This document shows positions 1 to 5,931 of a stretch of 8,563 bases of DNA, in pieces; positions within the stretch are counted from its first letter, which is position 1; each line of letters starts with the position of its first letter. The notes under the pieces are model-generated. The model had not been told where the DNA came from and ran no database searches. It saw only the letters and a program-made list of their open reading frames with translations. Source of the DNA: an uncultured bacterium (GTDB lineage Bacteria; Planctomycetota; UBA1135; UBA2386); contig CALKYL010000297.1 of the NCBI GenBank assembly GCA_938003515.1, positions 1-8,563 of the forward strand, given 5' to 3'. The position numbers were made by a program, and so were the translations under genes.

Positions 1-1
1 G

Positions 2-1273
2 ACGCGCTCGTCGACGACCAGCGGGAGGGCGACCGCCTGGCGCGAGCCGCCGCCCGCGCCCGCGGGGCTGCCGACCGACGCGGACGCCACCGGCCGCACG
101 TTCGGCGAGGCCGAGCGGCTGCTCGTCGACGACGTGCTGCACCGCGGCACGCTGAACTCGACCCGCGGCACCTACGTGCAGCGCTTCGAGCGCGGGTTCG
201 CCGCGTGGCTCGGCTGCCGCCACGCGATCGCCTGCGCCAGCGGCTCGGCCGCCGTGCACTGCGCGATCGCCGCGCTCGGCCTCGAGGCCGGAGACGAGGT
301 GATCACGACCCCGATCACCGACATGGGCGCGCTGACCCCGATCGCCTACGAGGGCGCGGTGCCGGTGTTCGCCGACGTCGACCCGCGCACGCTCAACGTC
401 ACCGCAGAGACCGTCGCGGCGCAGATCACCGAGCGCACGCGCGCCATCGTCGTCACCCACCTGTTCGGCCGTCCGTGCGAGCTCGACGACCTGCTCGCGC
501 TCGCCGAGCGGCGCGGTCTGCCGGTGATCGAGGACGCGGCGCAGGCGTTCGGCGCGACCTGGCGCGGCCGAAAGATCGGCACCCTCGGGCGTATCGCCGC
601 CTTCTCGCTGCAGCAGGGCAAGCACATCACGACCGGCGAAGGCGGCGTCGTCTGCACCGACGACGACGAGCTCGCCCGCCGGCTGTTCCTGTTCGTGAAC
701 AAGGCGTGGGGCTACGGCGACCCGCAGCCCGACCACTACTTCCCGGCGCTCAACTACCGCATGACCGAGCTGCAGGGCGCCGTCGCGTGCGCGCAGCTGC
801 CGAAGCTCGACGGCGTCGTCGCGTGGCGCCGGTGCGCCGCGGCCGGGATCCGCCAGGGCCTCGAAGACCTCGCCGGCCTCGGCTGCCCGGACGACCCGCC
901 GCACGGCACGCACGCCTACTGGAAGTTCGCGTTCCGCGTCGACCCGGCGGTCGTGCCGGGCGGCGCGGTCGGCCTCGGCGCCAGGCTGCGCGACGCGGGC
1001 ATCGCGTGCGTGCCGCGCTACGTGCAGAAGCCGGCGTTCGAGTGCCGGGTCTTCCGCGAGTGGCGCCGCTCGCCCGTGCTGGCGCTGCCGCTCTCGCGGA
1101 ACCCGCGCGGCGCCACGGACGGCCCTCTCTTCGACCGCGCCGACTATCCTGGTGCCGTGCAGGGACTGGATCAGGTCGTCGTGCTGCCGATCAACGAGCG
1201 CTACCTCGCGGACCACGTGCGCCGGGTCACCGGCGCGATCCGCGCCGCGCACGAGGCGCTGCGGCGTGGCTGA
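2..1273 (+). CDS. DegT/DnrJ/EryC1/StrS-family PLP-dependent aminotransferase (5' end cut by window)
   Basis: It transfers an amino group, usually from glutamate, onto a keto-sugar (often nucleotide-linked) in the cytoplasm. The reading frame is open from base 2, giving 423 visible residues. Coding character upstream of the GTG at 134 (a GRTFGEAE stretch before LVDDVLHRGTLNS) matches the usual family N-terminus, so the true start lies a little before the window; the family is usually 370-440 residues. Seen in order: GTLNSTRGT and FE; the SGSAAVH cofactor phosphate region; VIEDAAQAFGA with the pyridine-nitrogen Asp at visible residue 178; FSLQQGKH with the Schiff-base Lys at residue 207 (bases 620-622), followed by TTGEGG; LNYRMTELQGAVA; and the C-terminal LPINERY. 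Its stop overlaps the next gene by 8 bp, suggesting one operon with the oxidoreductase and acetyltransferase. The family is certain. The exact sugar (or aminocyclitol) is not, although the neighbours favour an amino sugar for surface glycan. Confidence 0.93.
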   Translation, partial: TRSSTTSGRATAWREPPPAPAGLPTDADATGRTFGEAERLLVDDVLHRGTLNSTRGTYVQRFERGFAAWLGCRHAIACASGSAAVHCAIAALGLEAGDEVITTPITDMGALTPIAYEGAVPVFADVDPRTLNVTAETVAAQITERTRAIVVTHLFGRPCELDDLLALAERRGLPVIEDAAQAFGATWRGRKIGTLGRIAAFSLQQGKHITTGEGGVVCTDDDELARRLFLFVNKAWGYGDPQPDHYFPALNYRMTELQGAVACAQLPKLDGVVAWRRCAAAGIRQGLEDLAGLGCPDDPPHGTHAYWKFAFRVDPAVVPGGAVGLGARLRDAGIACVPRYVQKPAFECRVFREWRRSPVLALPLSRNPRGATDGPLFDRADYPGAVQGLDQVVVLPINERYLADHVRRVTGAIRAAHEALRRG

Positions 1274-2237
1274 GCTGCGCTGCGCGCTGATCGGCTGCGG
1301 CGCGATCGCCCACGCCTACCGCGACGCGCTCTCGCGCGTGCACGCCGTCCGGCTGACCGCCGTCGTCGACCCGGACCCGGCCGCCCGCGAACGCCTCGCG
1401 GGCGGCGACCCCGCCATCGCGCGCTACGGCGATCTCGGCGAGCTGCCCGACGTCGAGCTCGCGCTGGTGCTGACGCCGCCGAACACCCACGAAGCGCTGA
1501 GCATCACGCTGCTGCAGCGCGGCGCGCACGTGCTGTGCGAGAAGCCGCTGGCGCCGACCGTCGCCGCCGCCGAACGCATGCTCGACGCGGCGCGCGGCGC
1601 GAGGCGGCGGCTGATGATGGGCAGCAAGTTCCGCTACACGCCCGACGTGACCGCGGCGCGCGGCCTGCTCGACCGCGGCGTCTGTGGCGACGTGGTGCTG
1701 TACGAGAACGTCTTCGGCTCGCACGTCGACATGTCGGCGCGGTGGAACGCCGACCCCGCGGTCTCCGGCGGCGGCGTGCTGATCGACAACGGCTGCCACA
1801 GCGTCGACCTCGCCCGCTTCCTCCTGGGCCCGCTCTCGCGCGTCCAGGTCCAGTTCGGCCGCCCGGTGCAGCAGCTGCTCGTCGAGGACACGGCTCGCAT
1901 GCTGTTCCAGAGCGACGGCGGCGCGCTCGGCTCCATCGACCTGTCCTGGAGCGTGCACAAGGAGACCGACGCCTACGTGCGCATGCACGGCACCGCCGGC
2001 ACGCTCGAGGTCGGCTGGCGCGGCTCGCGCTACAAGGCGCTCGACGGGCCCTGGCACCCGTTCGGGCAGGGATACGACAAGGTCACCGCCTTCCGCGCGC
2101 AGCTCGAGAACTTCGTCGCGGCCGCGCGCGGCGACGCCGCCCCGCTGATCGACGACACCGACGCGCTCGCGTCGGTGGTCGTCATCGACCGCGCCTACCG
2201 CTCCGCGCGCGAGGAGCGCTGGATCGAGGTCCCGTGA
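1266..2237 (+). CDS. Gfo/Idh/MocA-family NAD(P)-dependent oxidoreductase
   Basis: A 323-residue cytoplasmic dehydrogenase of the glucose-fructose oxidoreductase/inositol dehydrogenase family. It would oxidise a sugar ring hydroxyl to the ketone that the neighbouring aminotransferase could use. The Rossmann motif GCGAIA is at residues 10-15, an acidic residue ends the second strand (VVD, residues 33-35), and the family signature CEKPL has its catalytic Lys at 93. The second domain carries GGGVLIDNGCHSVDL (about residues 168-182), with D174, H178 and D181 in the usual active-site places. Length is typical. I chose the GTG at 1266 because it puts the Rossmann motif near the N-terminus and has a GAGG ribosome-binding sequence at 1253-1256, nine bases upstream. 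It overlaps the aminotransferase by 8 bp, and its stop overlaps the acetyltransferase start (GTGA), so translation is probably coupled. WlbA/WbpB-type UDP-sugar 3-dehydrogenase is a reasonable but unproven specific role. Confidence 0.93.
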   Translation: MAELRCALIGCGAIAHAYRDALSRVHAVRLTAVVDPDPAARERLAGGDPAIARYGDLGELPDVELALVLTPPNTHEALSITLLQRGAHVLCEKPLAPTVAAAERMLDAARGARRRLMMGSKFRYTPDVTAARGLLDRGVCGDVVLYENVFGSHVDMSARWNADPAVSGGGVLIDNGCHSVDLARFLLGPLSRVQVQFGRPVQQLLVEDTARMLFQSDGGALGSIDLSWSVHKETDAYVRMHGTAGTLEVGWRGSRYKALDGPWHPFGQGYDKVTAFRAQLENFVAAARGDAAPLIDDTDALASVVVIDRAYRSAREERWIEVP

Positions 2238-2833
2238 CCGCGCCGCGCGTGCACCCGACCGCGATCGTCGAGCCCGGCGCGTCGATCGGCCCCGGCACGG
2301 CCGTCTGGGACGCCGTGCACGTTCGCGCCGGCGCGGTCATCGGCGCCGCCTGCATCGTCGGCGAGAAGACCTACGTCGCGTACGACGTCCGCATCGGCGA
2401 CCTGTGCAAGCTCAACGCCTGCGTCTACGTCTGCGCCGGCGTCGAGATCGAGGACGGCGTCATGGTCGCGGCGCACACGGTGTTCACCAACGACCCCGCG
2501 CCGCGCGCGACCGACCCCGAAGTCACGGCGCGGCGTCCGAGCGCGCCCGGCCCCGAGACCCGCCGCACCGTCGTGCGCCGGGGCGCGACGATCGGCGCCA
2601 ACTGCACGATCGGCCCCGGCGTCGAGCTCGGGCCGTTCTGCATGGTCGGCATGGGCAGCGTGGTCACCCGGTCGGTCCCGGCGCACGCGCTCGTATACGG
2701 CAACCCGGCGCGGCTCGCCGGCCTCGTCTGCCGCTGCGGCGCGGTCGTCGCGACGGCGGTGGCCGGCGCCGTGCCGGCCGGCGAACACCCCTGCAGCTGC
2801 GGGCGCGCGGTGCCGTGGCCGCCGCCCGCCTGA
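2234..2833 (+). CDS. Hexapeptide-repeat (left-handed beta-helix) N-acetyltransferase, WbpD/WlbB-like
   Basis: A 199-residue acyltransferase, probably acetyl-CoA dependent, that would acetylate the amino group installed by the aminotransferase upstream. Imperfect hexapeptide repeats run from about residue 6 to 160 (for example VHPTAIVEPGASIGPGTAVW, then VRIGD, GATIGANCTIGPGVELG). The family landmark VFTND sits at residues 83-87, just after H81, followed by an insert loop (about 88-110). The end VVTRSVPAHALVYGNPARL is typical of sugar N-acetyltransferases. The C-terminal tail holds two CxCG pairs (C166/C168 and C187/C189), which look like a small metal-binding knuckle; such tails occur in the WbpD/WlbB subgroup. 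The GTG start at 2234 overlaps the previous stop by 4 bp (GTGA), with GAGG at 2226-2229. It is the last gene of the cluster and ends 22 bp from a convergent gene. The fold is certain, the 3-amino-sugar substrate is an inference from context. Confidence 0.9.
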   Translation: MTAPRVHPTAIVEPGASIGPGTAVWDAVHVRAGAVIGAACIVGEKTYVAYDVRIGDLCKLNACVYVCAGVEIEDGVMVAAHTVFTNDPAPRATDPEVTARRPSAPGPETRRTVVRRGATIGANCTIGPGVELGPFCMVGMGSVVTRSVPAHALVYGNPARLAGLVCRCGAVVATAVAGAVPAGEHPCSCGRAVPWPPPA

Positions 2834-2855
2834 CGGGCCCGCGCGGGGCGACCGG

Positions 2856-5141
2856 CTACGGCGCGTACGTCGTCGGCAGGCAGTAGTACCACTTGTTCCA
2901 GCGGCTCGAGTCCGACAGCGCGCCGCGCAGGATGCCGCCGTACGTCAGCGCCCGGCTGCGCACGCTCGGATCCGACGTCTCGTCGGCGAGGATGTGCAGC
3001 CCCCCGATCAGGAACGTGTGCGCCCCGCCGAGCGGCGAGTCGCCGAGGTGCGGACCGACCGGCAGGCTGTCCCAGTAGTCGGCCGGCACCGGCACCGTGT
3101 TGTGCGTCGCCGGGACGTAGTAGCGCAGGCCCTGCGGCACGAACCCGAAGTAGGGGTGCGTGATGTTGCTGACCCACGAATACTCGACGGTGTCGACGAC
3201 GTCCTCCGCGATCGCCAGCAGCTGCGGCGGCGAGCCGAACGCGCGGTAGGCGCCGAGGAACCCGTACAGCACCGCGCCGTGGTGCCACGGCATGAAGAAC
3301 TGGTGGTTCAGCGGATACTGCGTGTTCGGATAGTTGTCGTGGTAGACCATCGCGCGGCTCGGATGGTTCTTGTGCCGCTGCACCTCGACGATCTCGTCGA
3401 CGCGCCGCATCGCGTAGGCCTTGATCGACTCGTCGCGCGTCGCCTGGTAGACCTGCGCGAAGCCCTGCATGCACCAGCCCTCCGCGCGGGCCGCCTGCAC
3501 CGACGCGGTGTAGTAGTACACCAGCCGCATCGTGCCCTTCAGGCTCTGGCCGAGCTGCCGCAGCTCCTCCCGCGCCCACGCGTCGCCGCTGATGGTCCAG
3601 TAGTCGAACAGCAGGTCGGTGGTCCAGTGCTCGTGGTCGTAGTGCTGCCAGCCGTGCGCCGCGGGCTGGCCGACCTGCAGCGTCCGGTACTGCGGGTACG
3701 GGTCGTTGTCGCGCAGCTTCTTGCGACCGAGGTGTTCGCCGGGCACGGCGAGCATCGGCACGCCGTCCCACAGCAGGATCTGCTGCTCGGCGCCGACCTG
3801 CAGGTTCCACAGGTGGTAGGGCCGCATCGCCTGCGCCCACGCCATCTGCTCCAGCTTCTGCAGCAGCGCGTGGTGCTGACCCTGGATCGCGTGCGCGAAC
3901 TCCGGACTCAGCGGGTGGTTCCGCGGCGTGCCGGTCGTCGCCGTCACCAGCGCGTCGCCGCGGCTGCCCCACGTGCCGAACCAGTTCGAGTTGCGCCAGC
4001 TGTCGAACTCGGCCTGCGCGCGCTGGAACGCGTCGACGGGTCCGGGGATCGGCCCGCCGACCAGCCCGGCCGCGCGCGTCTGTTCCCAGGTCTCCTGCGT
4101 GGCCAGCGGATAGAGCGGCCGCGTGAGCATCGCGTTCGCCGTGTCGCGCCAGCGCTGCAGATCGGGCTGGGACGCGCCCGGCGGCTCGAACCGCAGCAGG
4201 AAGCGGTAACGCCGCGTCTGCGCGTCGGTCAGGTAGGTGTCCTGCATCACGCGGAACCCCGCGTAGCCGCCGCCCATCGAGGTCTCGGGCTCGATCTGCT
4301 CGTGCGTCGCACGATACGGCTGCACGGCGGTCGCGCCCTTGCACAGGAAGTGCGCCGCGCGCACGTCGACGGTGCCGAGCGCGCGCAGGTTCGGGTCCGT
4401 GTTGCCCGGCGGCACCGTGTCGGCGCCGAGGTAGTCGTTGCCGAGGATCCAGTCGACGACGACGAACGGCATGTCCCGGTACTCGGTGACGTAGAACGTC
4501 GACGTCAGATAGTCCCGGCCGATGCCCGGCGCCCCCACCGGCTGGTGGTAGGTGCGGAAGCGCCGCGTCTCGACGAGCGGCGACGTCTGCAGCAGCTCGC
4601 CGCTGCCGGTCGCGAAGCTGCGGTAGGCGACCTGGAACGTGTCGCGCACCTCGGCCCCGAACTCGAGGCCCGGCGCGAACTGCTCGACCCAGCTGTTGCG
4701 CTCGAAGGTACCGGTCAGCGAGGGCTCGTCGCGCGCGACGACGTAGCTCTTCGTCTCGCCAGGAGCGAACGTGTCGGTGAACTGCGCCTGCGCGATCTTC
4801 ACCCGTCCGTCCGCCCAGTGCTGCAGCGGCAGCCACGCCGTCTGATGGCCGCTGACGACCATGTTGGCGAGGTCGCCGGGCTGGTAGCCGCCCTCCGGGA
4901 ACGGCACCGACGCGCAGACCGTCTCGGCGCGCGTCTCGGACGCACCGTTGACGACCGAGAACTCCAGCTGGATGTCGAGCGGGTTGCCGGCGCCGCCGGG
5001 TCCGTTCGGTCCGCCGCCGTTGCCGGGGTTGCCCCCGGTGTCGCCCGTGTCGCCGCCGCCGGCACCACACGCCGTGAGCAGGAGCAGCGCCCCGGCGCAC
5101 ACGCGCCGCAGGCGAGGAGAAGAACTATGGCTGTCGGTCAT
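2856..5141 (-). CDS. Predicted lipoprotein with YetA/PcRGLX-like N-terminal region and helical toroid-like body
   Basis: A 761-residue exported protein. The start at 5141-5139 is chosen because it gives a clean lipoprotein signal: basic LRR at residues 11-13, hydrophobic AGALLLL, then lipobox LTAC with the lipidated Cys at 25. AGGG lies six bases upstream of the ATG. Residues 26-54 form a Gly/Asn/Pro-rich linker that probably spaces the protein from the membrane. Residues about 57-135 (VPFPEGG, then WLPLQHWADGRVK, then FAPGETKSYVV) resemble the N-terminal beta domain of YetA/PcRGLX exo-rhamnogalacturonan lyase-like proteins. Residues about 370-740 are rich in Trp, His and Tyr (HYDHEHWTTDLLFDYW, MPWHHGAVLYG) and look like an alpha/alpha toroid, as in many polysaccharide lyases and hydrolases. 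Location at the cell surface or periplasm is well supported. A carbohydrate-active function is likely, and the substrate is unknown. It is transcribed divergently from the tRNA gene and convergently with the sugar cluster. Confidence 0.85.
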   Translation of the reverse strand: MTDSHSSSPRLRRVCAGALLLLTACGAGGGDTGDTGGNPGNGGGPNGPGGAGNPLDIQLEFSVVNGASETRAETVCASVPFPEGGYQPGDLANMVVSGHQTAWLPLQHWADGRVKIAQAQFTDTFAPGETKSYVVARDEPSLTGTFERNSWVEQFAPGLEFGAEVRDTFQVAYRSFATGSGELLQTSPLVETRRFRTYHQPVGAPGIGRDYLTSTFYVTEYRDMPFVVVDWILGNDYLGADTVPPGNTDPNLRALGTVDVRAAHFLCKGATAVQPYRATHEQIEPETSMGGGYAGFRVMQDTYLTDAQTRRYRFLLRFEPPGASQPDLQRWRDTANAMLTRPLYPLATQETWEQTRAAGLVGGPIPGPVDAFQRAQAEFDSWRNSNWFGTWGSRGDALVTATTGTPRNHPLSPEFAHAIQGQHHALLQKLEQMAWAQAMRPYHLWNLQVGAEQQILLWDGVPMLAVPGEHLGRKKLRDNDPYPQYRTLQVGQPAAHGWQHYDHEHWTTDLLFDYWTISGDAWAREELRQLGQSLKGTMRLVYYYTASVQAARAEGWCMQGFAQVYQATRDESIKAYAMRRVDEIVEVQRHKNHPSRAMVYHDNYPNTQYPLNHQFFMPWHHGAVLYGFLGAYRAFGSPPQLLAIAEDVVDTVEYSWVSNITHPYFGFVPQGLRYYVPATHNTVPVPADYWDSLPVGPHLGDSPLGGAHTFLIGGLHILADETSDPSVRSRALTYGGILRGALSDSSRWNKWYYCLPTTYAP

Positions 5142-5147
5142 CGGTTG

Positions 5148-5151
5148 CCCT
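5148..5151 (-). promoter_or_regulatory. Ribosome-binding site that fixes the lipoprotein start
   Basis: Read on the minus strand this is AGGG, six bases before the ATG at 5141-5139. It supports that start over an in-frame start 57 codons further upstream, which would bury the signal peptide inside the protein and run back to the edge of the tRNA gene. Confidence 0.55.
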
Positions 5152-5216
5152 GGCACGCGTCCCCTACGCGGAAACTCGTCGTGCCGGCTCGCTGATCGGC
5201 GGCCGCCGGAGTGCGC

Positions 5217-5242
5217 TGAAACGAGACGGCGCGCGCGTTTCA
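5217..5242. promoter_or_regulatory. Inverted repeat TGAAACG-N12-CGTTTCA, possible operator
   Basis: Two perfect 7-base arms (5217-5223 and 5236-5242) are separated by 12 bases, so arm centres are 19 bases apart, about two helical turns. The arms contain AT-rich cores (GAAAC/GTTTC) that stand out in this GC-rich DNA. The site lies between the divergent lipoprotein gene (starting at 5141) and the tRNA-Leu promoter (5251), where a dimeric regulator could act. No regulator gene is visible, so this is a suggestion from symmetry and position only. Confidence 0.25.
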
Positions 5243-5250
5243 AAGTGAGC

Positions 5251-5279
5251 TTGGCGGCGCCGCCGCAGGCCGGTAGCGT
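5251..5279 (+). promoter_or_regulatory. Candidate sigma-70-type promoter for tRNA-Leu
   Basis: TTGGCG at 5251-5256 (4 of 6 with the -35 consensus) and TAGCGT at 5274-5279 (3 of 6 with the -10 consensus) are separated by 17 bases. The expected transcription start is about 5286, leaving a short leader before the tRNA at 5313. Spacing and position are right, but the -10 match is weak. Confidence 0.35.
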
Positions 5280-5312
5280 GGCACGGGTTGCCGTGTTCGG
5301 CGGACCGCGCAC

Positions 5313-5400
5313 GCGAGAGTGGCGGAATTGGCAGACGCACGGGTTTTAGGTGCCCGCGAGCGATGAGCTCTTCAGGGTTCGAGTCCCTGCTCTCGCACCA
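5313..5400 (+). tRNA. trnL(UAG): tRNA-Leu, anticodon UAG, CCA encoded
   Basis: A complete class II tRNA can be folded by hand. The acceptor stem GCGAGAG (5313-5319) pairs with CTCTCGC (5390-5396), followed by discriminator A and encoded CCA (5398-5400). The D stem is GCG/CGC (5322-5324 with 5336-5338). The anticodon stem CGGGT/GCCCG (5340-5344 with 5352-5356) encloses loop TTTAGGT, with anticodon TAG at 5347-5349. The long variable arm GAGC/GCTC (5358-5361 with 5367-5370) is diagnostic of Leu or Ser, and the T arm is CAGGG-TTCGAGT-CCCTG (5373-5389). The UAG anticodon reads CUA and, by wobble, other CUN codons. It is a single-gene unit followed 18 bases later by the hairpin repeats. Confidence 0.98.
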
Positions 5401-5418
5401 CGTTCCACGCGTTCGACG

Positions 5419-5478
5419 CTCCGACACGGGCTTCTCGCCCGAAGCCCCGAGTGCGCCGGCAGGCGCGCCGCCGGCGAC
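5419..5478. repeat. 60 bp direct repeat, copy 1, with two internal hairpins
   Basis: It matches 5527-5586 at 59 of 60 positions; the single difference is G at 5453 against T at 5561. Hairpin A is GGGCTTC (5428-5434), loop TCGCCC, GAAGCCC (5441-5447). A mutually exclusive alternative pairs CGGGC (5427-5431) with GCCCG (5437-5441). Hairpin B is CGCCGGC (5454-5460), nine-base loop, GCCGGCG (5470-5476). The one mismatch lies outside both stems. A poorly conserved tail follows, up to about 5509, and includes GACCAGGAACGGGG. There is no T-run, so these are not standard intrinsic terminators, although as the tRNA 3' trailer they could stop or process the transcript. Confidence 0.9.
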
Positions 5479-5526
5479 AGGGGCGATGCGAGAGACCAGG
5501 AACGGGGGCCGCTCTCCCACCGCCTC

Positions 5527-5586
5527 CTCCGACACGGGCTTCTCGCCCGAAGCCCCGAGTTCGCCGGCAGGCGCGCCGCCGGCGAC
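5527..5586. repeat. 60 bp direct repeat, copy 2, with two internal hairpins
   Basis: Second copy, offset by 108 bases from the first, with both hairpin stems preserved exactly (5536-5542 with 5549-5555, and 5562-5568 with 5578-5584). The degenerate tail, to about 5614, includes GACCTGGAACGGGG, matching the copy 1 tail after small indels. It lies about 100 bp upstream of the ferredoxin start and so could be in, or just upstream of, that operon's promoter region. Confidence 0.9.
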
Positions 5587-5685
5587 GGGGCGTCGAGACA
5601 GACCTGGAACGGGGCGGTGGCGGGCCGACCGTGCCGCGGCTAAGCTCTTTCCGCACGTTCGTCACCGACCCCCGCACTGCCCGAC

Positions 5686-5931
5686 ATGACCCACGTCATC
5701 GCCGAACCCTGCATCAGCGTCAAGGACAAGGCCTGCGTCGACGTCTGCCCCGTGGACTGCATCCACGGCAAGGACGACGACCCGCAGCTCTTCATCAACC
5801 CCGACGACTGCATCGACTGCACGCTCTGCGTCGACGCGTGCCCGGTGACGGCGATCTTCGCCGAGGAGGATCTGCCGGACGAGTGGAAGAAGTTCACGCA
5901 ACTCAACGCGGACTACTTCAAGAAGGCTTGA
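5686..5931 (+). CDS. fdxA: 7Fe ferredoxin ([3Fe-4S] plus [4Fe-4S])
   Basis: An 81-residue cytoplasmic low-potential electron carrier. Its cysteine pattern fits the seven-iron ferredoxins: C9, C17 and C52 would hold the [3Fe-4S] cluster, C21, C42, C45 and C48 the [4Fe-4S] cluster, and C25 corresponds to the extra, non-ligand Cys of Azotobacter ferredoxin I. The spacing C9-x7-C17-x3-C21-P is diagnostic, because a plain 2[4Fe-4S] ferredoxin would have CxxC there. The EEDLPDEWKKF tail after the second cluster is typical, and length matches the short form seen in actinobacteria and Thermus rather than the longer Azotobacter form. The ATG at 5686 has no clear Shine-Dalgarno sequence. A weak -10-like TAAGCT is at 5641-5646. 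Its stop overlaps the start of the E1-like gene (TTGA), implying co-expression, which suggests it serves sulfur or Fe-S chemistry. The direct partner is unknown. Confidence 0.95.
   Translation: MTHVIAEPCISVKDKACVDVCPVDCIHGKDDDPQLFINPDDCIDCTLCVDACPVTAIFAEEDLPDEWKKFTQLNADYFKKA

Noticed and set aside
205..1290. Open plus-strand frame overlapping the aminotransferase
   Set aside because: It is Arg-rich without motifs, while the other frame contains every aminotransferase signature.
2425..5100. A long open frame on the minus strand (about 891 codons) and another on the plus strand (2994-5195), both overlapping the lipoprotein gene
   Set aside because: Their translations are mostly Arg, Ala, Gly and Pro with no domain pattern. 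The lipoprotein frame has a signal peptide, varied composition and G/C at third codon positions. These are GC-rich shadow frames.
5428..5447. Rho-independent terminator for tRNA-Leu
   Set aside because: The stem is adequate but is followed by GAG-rich sequence rather than a T-run, and the same hairpin recurs in copy 2.
5313..5586. tRNA-Leu plus downstream direct repeats as an integration (att) site of a genomic island
   Set aside because: The repeats do not copy the tRNA 3' end, no integrase is visible, and genes on both sides have the same composition. A GCGAGAG match at 5488 is only a short chance match to the acceptor stem.
5419..5586. CRISPR array
   Set aside because: There are only two copies, the repeat is 60 bp with a 48 bp gap, the gap is partly related to the sequence after copy 2, and there are no cas genes.
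5288..5689. Short open frames across the tRNA and repeats, giving a repeated peptide SDTGFSPEAPS
   Set aside because: They run through the tRNA gene, all six frames are open because stop codons are rare in this DNA, and the repeats are better explained as hairpin-forming non-coding DNA.
5883..5885. GTG as start of the E1-like gene
   Set aside because: It would lengthen overlap with the ferredoxin and add 15 residues not needed by the family. The TTG at 5928 in a TTGA overlap matches the style of neighbouring junctions. Not fully excluded.
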